Of a stretch of DNA of 23,867 nucleotides, positions 1 through 8,765 are shown piece by piece; the first letter of the stretch is position 1; the number at the start of each line of letters is the position of its first letter. Source of the stretch: DATLYF01 sp035575095. GTDB lineage: Bacteria > Pseudomonadota > Gammaproteobacteria > Competibacterales > Competibacteraceae. The notes under the pieces were generated by a model. It made no database searches. It was given only the letters and a program-made list of their open reading frames with translations, and was not told the origin of the DNA. The stretch is from contig DATLYF010000095.1 of assembly GCA_035575095.1 (NCBI GenBank), positions 1 through 23,867 of the forward strand, in the 5' to 3' direction. A program made the position numbers and the translations under genes.

Positions 1-284
1 CTCCCGGCGCAGCGGGCGCATGGCCTTGGCGTCACGCCCGGCGATGTCCTGACCCAGCCATGCCACCTGACCGGCGGTGGGCCGGATGAGCTGCAGCACC
101 GCCCGCCCCAGGGTGGACTTGCCGCAGCCGGACTCGCCGACGATGCCCAAGGTCTCGCCCGGCAGCAGGTCGAAGCTCACGCCGTCCACCGCCTTGAGCG
201 GCTGGTAGTGCCTCCCCACCAGGCCGCCGACGCGGATCGGGAAATGTACCTTGAGGTCGCGCACCGCGAGGATGGGTTGCAGGC

Positions 285-288
<4 letters not shown>
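1..288 (-). CDS. oppF: Oligopeptide ABC transporter ATP-binding protein OppF (N-terminal part, cut by window edge)
   Basis: This is the second ATPase subunit of the oligopeptide importer and works at the cytoplasmic face of the OppBC channel. Only the first 96 codons are inside the window; the rest lies beyond base 1. The visible part starts MSLQPILAVRDLKV and has a Walker A P-loop, GESGCGKST, at residues 51-59, preceded by the usual beta-strand ending in ETLGIVG. Its ATG (288-286) overlaps the TGA of oppD in an ATGA arrangement, so it is translationally coupled and belongs to the same minus-strand operon. The F rather than D assignment rests on its position after oppD and on the GCGKST form of the P-loop. 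No Walker B or signature motif can be checked. Confidence 0.9.
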
Positions 289-1268
<980 letters not shown>

Positions 1269-1270
1269 CT

Positions 1271-2164
1271 TCAGCGCTCCTTCGGGTCCAGGGCATCGCG
1301 CAGCCCGTCACCGATGAAATTGAAGGCGAACAGGGTGATGGCCAGGAAGCTTGCCGGGAAGATCAGCATCCACGGCGCCGTTTCCATCTGCCGGGCCCCC
1401 TCGGAGATGAGCACGCCCCAGGAGGTGAGCGGCTCCTGCACGCCCAGGCCGAGGAAGGAGATGAAGCTCTCGGTGATGATGACCTGGGGAATGGTCAGGG
1501 TAACGTAGACGATCACCGGCCCCAACACATTGGGCACGATATGGCCGACGATGATGCCGGCGGTGGAGACGCCGCAGGCGTGGGCCGCCTCGATGAACTC
1601 GCGGCGCTTGATCGACAGGGTCTGGCCGCGCACGATGCGGGCCATGGTCAGCCATTCCACCGCGCCCAGGGCGATGAAGATCAAGAAGATGTTGCGGCCG
1701 AAGATGACCATCAGCAGGATCACGAAGAACATGAAGGGCAACGAGTAGAGGATATCGACGATGCGCATCATCACGTTGTCGATGCGCCCGCCGAAGAAGC
1801 CCGCGCACGCGCCCCAGGCCACACCGATGATCAGGCTCACGCCGGTGGCCAGCACGCCGACCATCAGCGACACCCGCGCGCCGTAGAGGGTGCGCACGAA
1901 CAGGTCGCGGCCGTTGCCGTCGGTGCCGAACCAGTGGGCGTTGGCGAAGTCGGGCCCGATGGCGATGCGCTCCCAGTAGACCTCATCGTAGGGATGGGGG
2001 CTGAGCCAGGGCGCGAACAGGGCGAGCAGGGCCATGACGGCGAGGATCACCATGGACACCACCGCCGCCTTGTTGTGCAGCAGTCGGCGCCAGGCGTCCT
2101 GCCACAGGCTGCGGCCCTTGACCTCGGCCATGCCGGCCAGGGCATCTCGGGTTACCGTGCTCAT
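1271..2164 (-). CDS. oppC: Oligopeptide ABC transporter permease OppC
   Basis: This is one of the two inner-membrane channel subunits of the oligopeptide importer (297 residues; OppC proteins are about 300). I place the start at the ATG at 2164-2162 (MSTVTRDALAGMAEVKG), because it overlaps the oppB stop by one base in a TGATG junction. The reading frame itself stays open far upstream, antisense-like within oppB. A cytoplasmic N-terminus precedes the first membrane helix (AAVVSMVILAVMALLALFAP). A periplasmic loop containing HWFGTDGNGRD follows, a hallmark of OppC/DppC permeases. The EAA coupling region is EAAHACGVSTAGIIVGHIVP. The protein pairs with OppB and is moved by OppD and OppF. Confidence 0.94.
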   Translation of the reverse strand: MSTVTRDALAGMAEVKGRSLWQDAWRRLLHNKAAVVSMVILAVMALLALFAPWLSPHPYDEVYWERIAIGPDFANAHWFGTDGNGRDLFVRTLYGARVSLMVGVLATGVSLIIGVAWGACAGFFGGRIDNVMMRIVDILYSLPFMFFVILLMVIFGRNIFLIFIALGAVEWLTMARIVRGQTLSIKRREFIEAAHACGVSTAGIIVGHIVPNVLGPVIVYVTLTIPQVIITESFISFLGLGVQEPLTSWGVLISEGARQMETAPWMLIFPASFLAITLFAFNFIGDGLRDALDPKER

Positions 2165-3087
2165 CAGTGTTGCCTCACTTTCGGGTCGAGCAAGCCGTAG
2201 ATCAGATCGACGGCCAGGTTGAGCAGGATGATCAGCACCGCGTAGAACACCATCACCCCCAGCACCAGGGTGTAGTCGCGGTTGAGTGCCCCGAGCACGA
2301 AGTAGCGGCCGATGCCGGGGATGCTGAAGATGGTCTCCACCACCACCGAGCCGGTGATGATGGCGGCGGTGGCCGGTCCCAGGTAGGACACCACCGGCAG
2401 CAGTGCGCCCTTGATGGCGTGACGCACCACCACCAGGCGCTCGCTCAGGCCCTTGGCGCGGGCGGTGCGGATGTAGTTGGCGTTGAGCACTTCCACCATG
2501 CTGCCGCGGGTCATACGGGCGATATAGGCCACCTGGGGCAGGGCCAGGGCGATCACCGGCAAGATCTTGTTGGCGATGGCGCCCTCGCCCCAGCCGGCCA
2601 CCGGTAGCCAGGACAGATAGACGCCGAACACCAGGGTGAGCAGCGGGGCGATGACGAAGTTGGGCAGGGCGATGCCGGTCATGGCCACGGTCATCACCGC
2701 GTAGTCGACCTTGCTGTTCTGGCGTAGCGCGGCGACCGTGCCCAGGCTCACCCCCACCGCCACGGCGATGATCATGGCGGTGGCGCCGAGCTGCAGGCTG
2801 GCCGGAAAGCCCTGCGCGATCAGCTCGCTGACGCTGAAATCGCGGATGCGATAGGACGGCCCGAAGTCGCCCTGCAGCAAGCCGCCCAGATACTTGAGGT
2901 ACTGGTACCAGAGCGGCTTGTCCAGATCGTAGGCGGCGAGGATGTTCTGCTCGATCTCCGGCGGCAGCGCCCGCTCCTTGTCGAACGGCCCGCCGGGGGC
3001 CAGGCGCATCATGAAGAAGGCCAGGGTGACGATGACGAACATCGTCGGAATGGCGCTGAGCAAGCGCTTGAATGCGTAATGCCACAT
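2164..3087 (-). CDS. oppB: Oligopeptide ABC transporter permease OppB
   Basis: This 307-residue inner-membrane channel subunit matches the usual OppB length of about 306. The N-terminal membrane helix (AIPTMFVIVTLAFFMMRLAPG) is followed by GGPFDKERALP and a large periplasmic segment, typical of OppB/DppB. The EAA-type coupling loop is NANYIRTARAKGLSERLVVVRHAIKGALLP in general form, and the C-terminus has the family-like IPGIGRYFVLGALNRDYTLVLG. It is the second gene of the operon, 143 bp after oppA, with a terminator-like hairpin in that gap. Its TGA overlaps the oppC ATG by one base. Confidence 0.95.
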   Translation of the reverse strand: MWHYAFKRLLSAIPTMFVIVTLAFFMMRLAPGGPFDKERALPPEIEQNILAAYDLDKPLWYQYLKYLGGLLQGDFGPSYRIRDFSVSELIAQGFPASLQLGATAMIIAVAVGVSLGTVAALRQNSKVDYAVMTVAMTGIALPNFVIAPLLTLVFGVYLSWLPVAGWGEGAIANKILPVIALALPQVAYIARMTRGSMVEVLNANYIRTARAKGLSERLVVVRHAIKGALLPVVSYLGPATAAIITGSVVVETIFSIPGIGRYFVLGALNRDYTLVLGVMVFYAVLIILLNLAVDLIYGLLDPKVRQH

Positions 3088-3132
3088 GGTTCGGTTACTC
3101 CACGACGGCGCCCCGTCCCGACCCGGATCCGG

Positions 3133-3175
3133 AAAAAAGCAAGGCGCAGGGGCGAGTCGCCTCGCCCCATCGCCT
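3133..3175 (-). terminator. Terminator-like hairpin between oppA and oppB
   Basis: On the minus strand the RNA forms an inner 8-bp perfect stem (plus-strand GGGGCGAG at 3149-3156 with CTCGCCCC at 3161-3168). A further 5-bp stem (AGGCG 3142-3146 with CGCCT 3171-3175) lies across a 2-nt internal loop. In the direction of transcription it is followed by TTGC and six T (the A-run at 3133-3138). It lies about 55 bases after the oppA stop. This is the form of a Rho-independent terminator, presumably leaky, so that oppA mRNA exceeds oppBCDF mRNA. Confidence 0.75.
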
Positions 3176-3230
3176 CAGGATCGGAAGGTCCCTCCCGGAC
3201 CGGATGGGAGGGCGCATGGAAGACGCGCGC

Positions 3231-4868
3231 TTAGCGCTCGATGGACAGCCAGCGCGAGCGGTTCTTCTCTTTCGGGTTGTCGATCCACCCCTTGACGTAA
3301 GGCGCCACCAGGTTCTCGGTGGCCTCGTGGTAGATAGGGATGATGGGCAGCTCCTCCATGGCGATGGCCTCGGCCTTGACCATCAGCTCGGCGCGCGTCT
3401 TCAGGTCCAGGGTCTGCTCCGCCTCCTGCATCAGCTTGTCGTACTCGGCGTTGGAGAAGCGGCCGTAGTTGAGCGGCCCGGTGCGAGTCTCCAGCAGGTA
3501 GAGGAAGTTCTGCGGATCGTTGTAGTCGGCGACCCAGCCGGCGCGAGCGACGTCGAAATCGGCCTGCTTGAGGGAGGCGTAGTGCACCTTGACTTCGGAG
3601 TTGAACAGTTCGGCCTGCACGCCCAGCGGCTTCCACATGGCGGCGATGGCGATGGCCACGCGCTTGTGGTTCTCGTTGGTGTTGTAGCGCAGGGTGAATT
3701 TCAGCGGCTTGTCAGGACCATAGCCGGCCTCCTTGAGCAAGGCCTTGGCTTTCTCCAGCCGCTCCTTCTGCGCCATGTTCTTCCAGCTGACAAAGGCCGG
3801 ACCGCCCTCGTAGTTGTTGGTGCCCGGCGGCACGAAGCTGTAGGCGGGGATGTTGCCGCTCTTCAGCACCTTGTCGGTGAGCGCCTCGCGGTCGATGGCC
3901 ATGGCCAGGGCCTGGCGGATGCGCTTGTCGTCGAACGGCTTCTTGGAGGTATTGATCGGGTAGTAGTAGGTGTTGAGGCCGGGCGTAAGCTTGATGGCCT
4001 CGGGCATGTTGGCCTTCAGCCACTCCAGCTGGTCCACCGGGAAGCGGGTGGCGACGTCGATCTCGCCGGCGCGAAAGCGCTTCAGCACCGCCCCCAGGTC
4101 CTCGTCCGGGTAGTAGACCACCTGGTCGATCTTGACGTTGGCAGCGTCATAGAACTTGGGGTTCTTCGCCATCACCAGCTGGCTGTTGGGGCTCCATTCC
4201 TTGAGCATGTAGGCGCCGTTGCTGACGATGTGCTCCTTCTTGGTCCACTCCTTGCCATATTTCTCCACCACGTGCCGGGGCAGCGGGAAGGAGGTGTAGT
4301 GGGTGAGCTGCTCGATGAAATAGGGCGCGGGATTGCGCAGCGTGATCTCCAGGGTCTTGGCATCGAGAGCCTTGACCCCCAGCTCCTCGGGCTTGGCCTT
4401 GCCGCTGTTCACTTCTTCGGCGTTCTTGATGGTGAACAGCACCGAGGCATATTCGGCGGCGGTGGCCGGATCCATCACCCGGCGCAGGGCGAAGACGAAG
4501 TCGTCGGCGCTGACCGGGGTACCGTCGGACCATACATGGTCGCGCAGCTTGAAAGTGTAGACCAGGCCGTCGTCGCTCACCGTCCAGCTCTCGGCGGCGC
4601 CGGGAATGGCCTTGCCGGCCGCATCCTCGGTAGTCAGACCCATGAACAGGTCGCCGACGATGCGGTCTTCCCAATCCCCGGAAACCAGATGGGGATCGAG
4701 GGTGGTAGGCTCGCCGACATTGGCGATGCGCAGCGCCGTCTCGGCCCGGACGGCGCTGACTCCGAGCGCCAGGCCCAGCCCCAGGGCTAGTGCCGTCAGC
4801 GTCGCGCCCAGACCGCGCTTTTGGCCGGCTGGGCGAGGTACGGCTGCGGACAGATGCGTGGTAACCAT
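3231..4868 (-). CDS. oppA: Periplasmic oligopeptide-binding protein OppA
   Basis: This is the solute-binding protein of the importer, an SBP family 5 protein of 545 residues (E. coli OppA is 543). The start at 4868 is set by an excellent Shine-Dalgarno sequence, AAGGAGGT, a few bases upstream. The N-terminus is a long Sec signal: a basic region, the hydrophobic ALALGLGLALGV, and probable cleavage after VSAVRA. The family pattern is clear: NVGEPTTLDPHLVSGD near the mature start, then VYTFKLRDHVWSDGTPVSADDFVFALRR-type sequence, and later DDKRIRQALAMAIDREAL. It is the first gene of the opp operon. A hairpin with a T-run sits in its leader and another follows the gene, so its expression is probably set separately from the permeases. 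Confidence 0.95.
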   Translation of the reverse strand: MVTTHLSAAVPRPAGQKRGLGATLTALALGLGLALGVSAVRAETALRIANVGEPTTLDPHLVSGDWEDRIVGDLFMGLTTEDAAGKAIPGAAESWTVSDDGLVYTFKLRDHVWSDGTPVSADDFVFALRRVMDPATAAEYASVLFTIKNAEEVNSGKAKPEELGVKALDAKTLEITLRNPAPYFIEQLTHYTSFPLPRHVVEKYGKEWTKKEHIVSNGAYMLKEWSPNSQLVMAKNPKFYDAANVKIDQVVYYPDEDLGAVLKRFRAGEIDVATRFPVDQLEWLKANMPEAIKLTPGLNTYYYPINTSKKPFDDKRIRQALAMAIDREALTDKVLKSGNIPAYSFVPPGTNNYEGGPAFVSWKNMAQKERLEKAKALLKEAGYGPDKPLKFTLRYNTNENHKRVAIAIAAMWKPLGVQAELFNSEVKVHYASLKQADFDVARAGWVADYNDPQNFLYLLETRTGPLNYGRFSNAEYDKLMQEAEQTLDLKTRAELMVKAEAIAMEELPIIPIYHEATENLVAPYVKGWIDNPKEKNRSRWLSIER

Positions 4869-4893
4869 GAAACACCTCCTTGAGTGTGCTACG

Positions 4894-4919
4894 AAAAACC
4901 GCCGGGGATCACCCGGCGG
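4894..4919 (-). promoter_or_regulatory. Terminator-like hairpin in the oppA 5' leader
   Basis: CCGCCGGG (4899-4906) and CCCGGCGG (4912-4919) form an 8-bp perfect GC stem with a 5-nt loop. Read on the minus strand it is followed directly by TTTTT (4898-4894), the form of an intrinsic terminator. It lies only about 15 nt before the oppA Shine-Dalgarno sequence. The gene upstream is divergent, so no minus-strand transcript from another gene needs ending here. A premature-termination or mRNA-protecting role in oppA control is therefore possible. Confidence 0.55.
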
Positions 4920-5002
4920 GTATGGGGGAAGCAGGCAACCGGTAAGTTGACGGCACAGATTGTAGGGTATCAATCCGAGATATGGCATCCCTCCCATCAG
5001 AA

Positions 5003-5032
5003 TTTACCGCAACCTACATGCTCCGATATGAT
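5003..5032 (+). promoter_or_regulatory. Candidate sigma-70 promoter for the yciB operon
   Basis: A TTTACC -35 (5003-5008) and a TATGAT -10 (5027-5032), spaced by 18 bp, would start RNA near 5039, about 26 nt before the yciB ATG. This is the most AT-rich part of the oppA/yciB divergent region. The match is four of six at -35 and five of six at -10. It is assigned by eye only. Confidence 0.45.
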
Positions 5033-5064
5033 ATGTTTTTCATGCTCCGAGCCCGCCCTCACTG

Positions 5065-5622
5065 ATGAAGCTATTCTTCGACTTTCTGCCGGTCGTCCTT
5101 TTCTTCATAGCCTTCAAGTTCGCCGGAATCTACGTCGCCACTGCCGTGATCATGCTTGCCACCCTGGCTCAAGTGGGCTGGAGCTGGTGGCGGGAAGGCA
5201 AGGTGGAGAAGATGCCCTTGGTGACCCTGGCCCTGGTGTTGGTGCTGGGCGCCGCCACGCTGTGGTTCCAGGACGAGACCTTCGTCAAGTGGAAGCCGAC
5301 CCTGGTCAACTGGCTGTTCGCTCTGGCCTTCCTGGCCAGCCACTACCTCGGTGACAAGCCGCTGGTGCAGCGGCTCATGGGGCGGGAGCTGACTCTGCCG
5401 GATCCGATCTGGCTGCGTCTGAGCTGGGCCTGGATCGCCTTCTTCGTGAGCCTTGGTGTGACCAACCTGTTCGTCGCCTACCAGTTCGACACCGATACCT
5501 GGGTGGACTTCAAGCTGTTCGGCATGCTCGGCCTGACCTTGGCCTTCGTCATCGCCCAAGGCTTCTACCTGGCCCGCCACGTGAAAGCCGACATCCCCGA
5601 CAATCCGCTGAGCAAGGAGTGA
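5065..5622 (+). CDS. yciB: Inner membrane protein YciB (septation protein A / IspZ family)
   Basis: This 185-residue polytopic membrane protein matches the YciB/IspZ family in length and pattern. It starts MKLFFDFLPVVLFFIAFK, has about five hydrophobic helices, and contains the family-typical HYLGDKPLVQRLMG and DPIWLRLSWAWIAFF. The C-terminus (HVKADIPDNPLSKE) is short and cytoplasmic. YciB is linked to cell-envelope and septum integrity in enterobacteria and Shigella; its biochemical activity is unclear. It is the first gene of a plus-strand set with yciI, bolA and ppiC, and its end carries the likely ribosome-binding site (AAGGAG) for yciI. The start at 5065 agrees with the family N-terminus. 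Confidence 0.93.
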   Translation: MKLFFDFLPVVLFFIAFKFAGIYVATAVIMLATLAQVGWSWWREGKVEKMPLVTLALVLVLGAATLWFQDETFVKWKPTLVNWLFALAFLASHYLGDKPLVQRLMGRELTLPDPIWLRLSWAWIAFFVSLGVTNLFVAYQFDTDTWVDFKLFGMLGLTLAFVIAQGFYLARHVKADIPDNPLSKE

Positions 5623-5630
5623 TCCAAGCC

Positions 5631-5933
5631 ATGCTGTATGCCATCATCGGCCGCGATGTCCCCGACAGCCTGCAGAAGCGCCTGGCGGTACGCGAGGCCC
5701 ATCTGGCCCGAGCTCGCGCCCTGCAGGCCGAAGGGCGTCTGGTGCTGGCCGGTCCCTTCCCTGCCGCCGACTGCCCCGACCCTCTACAGGTGGGCTTCGC
5801 CGGCAGTCTGATCGTGGCCGAGTTCGACTCCCTGGAGGCCGCCCGCGCCTGGGCCGAGGCCGATCCCTACTACCTCGACGGCGTCTATCAGAGCGTCGAG
5901 GTATTGCCCTTCAAGCAGGTGCTGCCGGCATGA
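5631..5933 (+). CDS. yciI: YciI family protein
   Basis: This 100-residue cytoplasmic protein starts MLYAIIGRDVPDSLQKRL and contains AHLARARALQAEGRLVLAGPFP and EFDSLEAARAWAEADPY, the expected YciI ferredoxin-like fold with its conserved His and Asp. The exact reaction of YciI proteins is generally unknown; some relatives are dehalogenase- or EthD-like. I use the ATG at 5631 because it matches the family N-terminus. An in-frame GTG at 5619 overlaps the yciB stop and has no ribosome-binding site of its own. The gene follows yciB by 8 bases and its stop overlaps the bolA start (ATGA), so the three are very likely co-translated. Confidence 0.92.
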   Translation: MLYAIIGRDVPDSLQKRLAVREAHLARARALQAEGRLVLAGPFPAADCPDPLQVGFAGSLIVAEFDSLEAARAWAEADPYYLDGVYQSVEVLPFKQVLPA

Positions 5934-6199
5934 GCGAGCGCGTGGCGCTGATCGAGGCGCGGCTGCGTGCAGCACTGTCCCCCACCGAACTGCGCATCGA
6001 AGACGACAGCGCCGCCCATGCCGGCCACGCCGGTGCTCGCAGCGGCGCCGGGCATTTCAATGTCTACATCGTCTCTTCCGCCTTCGCCGGAAAGTCCCTG
6101 CTGGCGCGCCACCGCCTGGTCTATGCCGCCCTGGACGATCTGCTGCAGAAGGAGATCCATGCCTTGAGCATCAAGGCCTTGACCCCCGAGGAACGATAA
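5930..6199 (+). CDS. bolA: BolA/IbaG family protein
   Basis: This 89-residue protein of the BolA family normally partners monothiol glutaredoxins in iron-sulfur cluster handling; E. coli BolA also affects cell shape and stress-phase wall growth. The family core is visible as GHFNVYIVSSAFAGKSLLARHRLVYAALDDLL and the ending IHALSIKALTPEE. The His in LLARHRLVY is the usual conserved histidine. It overlaps yciI by 4 bp (ATGA) and precedes ppiC by 4 bp. It is closer to the BolA/YrbA small-protein type than to a full regulator with an extra domain. Confidence 0.92.
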   Translation: MSERVALIEARLRAALSPTELRIEDDSAAHAGHAGARSGAGHFNVYIVSSAFAGKSLLARHRLVYAALDDLLQKEIHALSIKALTPEER

Positions 6200-6203
6200 C
6201 CTC

Positions 6204-7034
6204 ATGCCCCTGAAATCCGTGAAGAAGCTGGCCCTGGGCCTGGCCCTGGGCCTAGGTGCCGGCTTGCCTGCTGCGGTCTTGGCCCAGCAGATGACCGCCG
6301 AGCTGCCCGATCCGGTGCTGATCATCAACGGCGAGCCGATCACCCGCGCCCAATTCGAGATCTACGCCCAGGAGCGCGCCTCGCAACTGGGCGACGTCAG
6401 CTCCAACGAAGCGCGCAAGACCCTGGCCGATGAGCTGGTGCTGCAGGAACTGCTGGTGCAGGAGGCCAAGAAGCAGGGTCTGGAGAAGGATCCGCAGCTG
6501 CAGCAGCAGCTCGATCTGGTGTGGCGCAACCTACTGGCCACCGCCGCGGTGCGCAAGCACCTGGAGGCGGTAACGCCCAAGGACGAGGAGGTCAAGGCCG
6601 AGTACGACAAAGCCGTGGCCAGCTTCAGCAAACAGGAATTCAAGGCCCGCCACATCCTGGTGGAGAAGGAGGACGAAGCCAAAGCCCTGATCGAGAAGCT
6701 CAAGGGCGGCGCCGACTTCGCCCAACTGGCCAAGGACAGCTCCATGGATGCCTCCGCCGCCGAGGGCGGCGACCTCGGCTGGTTCAGCGCCGACGCCATG
6801 ATCAAGCCCTTCGCCGACGCGGTGGCCAAGCTGGACAAGGGCCAGATCACCGAAGCCCCGGTGCAGACCCAGTTCGGTTGGCACGTGATCCTGCTCGAGG
6901 ACAAGCGCGCCGCCGAGCCGCCCTCTCTGGCCGAGCTGCGCCCGCAGATCATGCAGATGCTGCAGGGGCGCAGGCTCAACGAGCACCTGGCCAGCCTCAA
7001 GCAGCAGGCCACGATCGAGAACAAGCTGCCCTGA
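6204..7034 (+). CDS. Periplasmic parvulin-type peptidyl-prolyl cis-trans isomerase
   Basis: This 276-residue protein has a Sec signal peptide (KKLALGLALGLGAGLPAAVLA, cleavage likely before QQMTAE). A SurA/PpiD-like N-terminal helical region follows (DPVLIINGEPITRAQFEIYA), then a single PpiC/parvulin rotamase domain at about residues 148-240. Rotamase hallmarks seen are FKARHILV, GGADFAQLAKDSS, GGDLGWF and FGWHVILLED. It probably catalyses prolyl isomerisation of exported or outer-membrane proteins. It is last in the yciB-yciI-bolA operon, and a GAGGAA ribosome site lies in the end of bolA. One rotamase domain and the size separate it from SurA (two domains) and from membrane-anchored PpiD. 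Confidence 0.9.
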   Translation: MPLKSVKKLALGLALGLGAGLPAAVLAQQMTAELPDPVLIINGEPITRAQFEIYAQERASQLGDVSSNEARKTLADELVLQELLVQEAKKQGLEKDPQLQQQLDLVWRNLLATAAVRKHLEAVTPKDEEVKAEYDKAVASFSKQEFKARHILVEKEDEAKALIEKLKGGADFAQLAKDSSMDASAAEGGDLGWFSADAMIKPFADAVAKLDKGQITEAPVQTQFGWHVILLEDKRAAEPPSLAELRPQIMQMLQGRRLNEHLASLKQQATIENKLP

Positions 7035-7088
7035 GAGGAGTGCACAGCGCGCGGTGCGGTCTGCGTTGTCGCACGCACCTGGAACCGT

Positions 7089-8069
7089 TCAGGCGTGCCA
7101 GCGGCTGAACAGCTCCACCCCGGCCAGCATCAACCGCTCCCCCAGCGAGCGCCGCACACGGTAGCGCACCAGCATCAGGCGTGCCTCGCGGCTGGCCGCC
7201 AGCAGATAATCGTCGCTGGTGCGCAGTTCGTCCACCAAGCCTAGTTCCAGCGCGCGCTGCCCCAACCAGTACTCACCGGTGGCGACCCGCGCTAGATCCA
7301 GGGCCGGACGATGCTCGGCGATGAAGTACTTGAACAGGGCGTGCACATCCTCCAGCTCCTCCTGGAACTTGCGCCGCCCCTCCTCGGTGTTCTCGCCGAA
7401 CAGGGTTAGCGTGCGCTTGTAGGGACCGGCGGTGTGCAACTCGAAATCGATGTCGTGGTTGCGCAGCCAGCGGTGGAAGTTGGGCAGTTGCGCTACCACG
7501 CCAATGGAGCCGAGGATGGCAAAGGGCGCGGCGAGAATGCGATTGGCCACACAGGCCATCAGATAGCCGCCGCTGGCCGCCACCTTGTCCACTGCCACCG
7601 TGAGCGGGATGCCATGCTCCCTGAAGCGCTGCAACTGGGAGGCGGCCAGGCCGTAACCATGCACCATGCCGCCGGGACTCTCCAGGCGCAGCACCACCTC
7701 GTCGCGGGGCGTAGCCACCGCGAGGATGGCGCTCACCTCCTCGCGCAATGAGGCCACCGCCGAGGCTTGAATGTCACCCCGGAAATCCAGCACGAACACC
7801 CGCCGCTCGCCGGCCGGTTGCGCCTCGCGCCGCGCCCGTCGCCGCGCTGCCAGCCGCTGGCGCCAGCCACGCGCCGGCTGCAGCGCCTCCTCTACCAGCC
7901 GTCCCATCTCCCGGTAACGGCGGCTGAGATCCTTCACCTCCAGCCGACCCTCGCGCCCGATCTGGGGCCTGTGCGCCAGGGCCAGGCTGCCGCCTACCAC
8001 CAGCAGCATCGCCACCACCACAGTCAGGGTCTTGGCCAGGAACAGTCCGTAATCGCTGAGAAATTCCAT
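7089..8069 (-). CDS. sohB: SohB-type inner-membrane protease (family S49)
   Basis: This is a SohB peptidase of 326 residues. An N-terminal membrane helix (TLTVVVAMLLVVGGSLALA) is followed by a basic linker and a periplasmic S49 domain. The catalytic Ser-Lys dyad is visible: S166 in AASGGYLMA and K218 in GPYKRTLTLFGEN, 52 residues apart as in SppA-type enzymes. RLESPGG and GSIGVVAQ are further family blocks. I prefer the ATG at 8069 (MEFLSDYGLFLAK, the family start, with GAGG 5-6 nt upstream) over the in-frame GTG two codons earlier. The gene converges with ppiC, 54 bp away, and follows nudF at some distance on the same strand. Confidence 0.93.
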   Translation of the reverse strand: MEFLSDYGLFLAKTLTVVVAMLLVVGGSLALAHRPQIGREGRLEVKDLSRRYREMGRLVEEALQPARGWRQRLAARRRARREAQPAGERRVFVLDFRGDIQASAVASLREEVSAILAVATPRDEVVLRLESPGGMVHGYGLAASQLQRFREHGIPLTVAVDKVAASGGYLMACVANRILAAPFAILGSIGVVAQLPNFHRWLRNHDIDFELHTAGPYKRTLTLFGENTEEGRRKFQEELEDVHALFKYFIAEHRPALDLARVATGEYWLGQRALELGLVDELRTSDDYLLAASREARLMLVRYRVRRSLGERLMLAGVELFSRWHA

Positions 8070-8153
8070 CGTCACCTCGCAGCCTGGGGATCGCGCCGGC
8101 AGTCTAGCGCATGCCGCTCACCTGCGGCAGGCTGCGGACCGAGGCAAGGCTCG

Positions 8154-8765
8154 CTAATCCGCTTCTCCTAGCCAGTGGCGCTTCAGCCCAGCGTAGTGAC
8201 GCTCCAGCCACTGCAGGGCGATGATGGTCTTGGCGTTGACGATCAGCCCCTGCTCGAGCATCTCCAGGGCCTGGACGATGGGCAGGGCCAGTACGCGGAT
8301 ATCCTCCCCTTCCGCGGCCAGGCCGTGCAGTCCGCCCACCTTCGCGCTATCGACCCGCCCGCAGTACAGGGCGACGGTCTCCGAGCAGGCACCGGGGCTG
8401 GTGAGAAAGCGCATGATCGGCACCAGGTCGGTGATCACGCAGCCGGCCTCCTCCCGGGCCTCGCGCCGCACCAGTTCCTCGCTGGTCTCACCTGCTTCGA
8501 TGATGCCGGCCACGCATTCCACCAGCCAGGGCTGCCAGCCGGCGACATAGGCGCCGACGCGGAACTGCTCGATCAGCACCACGGCGTCGCGCACAGGGTC
8601 CACCGGCAGCACCGCGCCCACATGGCCGCGCTCGAACACCTCGCGGCTCAGCTCGGCGCTGTAGCGACCGTCGTAGAGACGATAGCTGAGCCGATAGCGC
8701 TCGACCCGGAACCGGCCCTGGTAGACGCAGTCGCGCTCCAGGAGCAGCACATGGTCGCGGTTCAT
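8154..8765 (-). CDS. nudF: ADP-ribose pyrophosphatase (Nudix hydrolase, NudF type)
   Basis: This 203-residue protein should hydrolyse ADP-ribose to AMP and ribose-5-phosphate with divalent metal. The Nudix box is complete: G87, E93, R101-E102, E105-E106 and G108 fit G-x5-E-x7-REU-x2-EE-x-GU at the expected spacing. VLIEQFRVGAYV and PWLVECVAGIIEAGE before it, and LTSPGACSE after it, are typical of the ADP-ribose subgroup. Its ATG overlaps the TGA of the upstream YeaQ-like gene (8762-8765), so the two are translated together. This is a soluble cytoplasmic enzyme. Confidence 0.92.
   Translation of the reverse strand: MNRDHVLLLERDCVYQGRFRVERYRLSYRLYDGRYSAELSREVFERGHVGAVLPVDPVRDAVVLIEQFRVGAYVAGWQPWLVECVAGIIEAGETSEELVRREAREEAGCVITDLVPIMRFLTSPGACSETVALYCGRVDSAKVGGLHGLAAEGEDIRVLALPIVQALEMLEQGLIVNAKTIIALQWLERHYAGLKRHWLGEAD

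Noticed and set aside
1271..3085. A 604-codon minus-strand open frame spanning oppB and oppC
   Set aside because: Only its last 297 codons (from 2164) are protein-like and match OppC. The upstream part is an out-of-frame reading of oppB, low in complexity and rich in Arg, Gly and His.
3072..4790. A 572-codon plus-strand open frame opposite oppA
   Set aside because: It is the antisense shadow of a strongly coding gene in GC-rich DNA, with no family pattern, no ribosome site, and composition set by oppA codon use.
7035..7088. Bidirectional terminator between ppiC and sohB
   Set aside because: Only a 5-bp stem (GTGCG/CGCAC) with a long loop and no T-run is visible, so nothing reliable can be called.
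8112..8127. Hairpin GCCGC/GCGGC between nudF and sohB as a terminator
   Set aside because: The stem is only 5 bp and no T-run follows on either strand.
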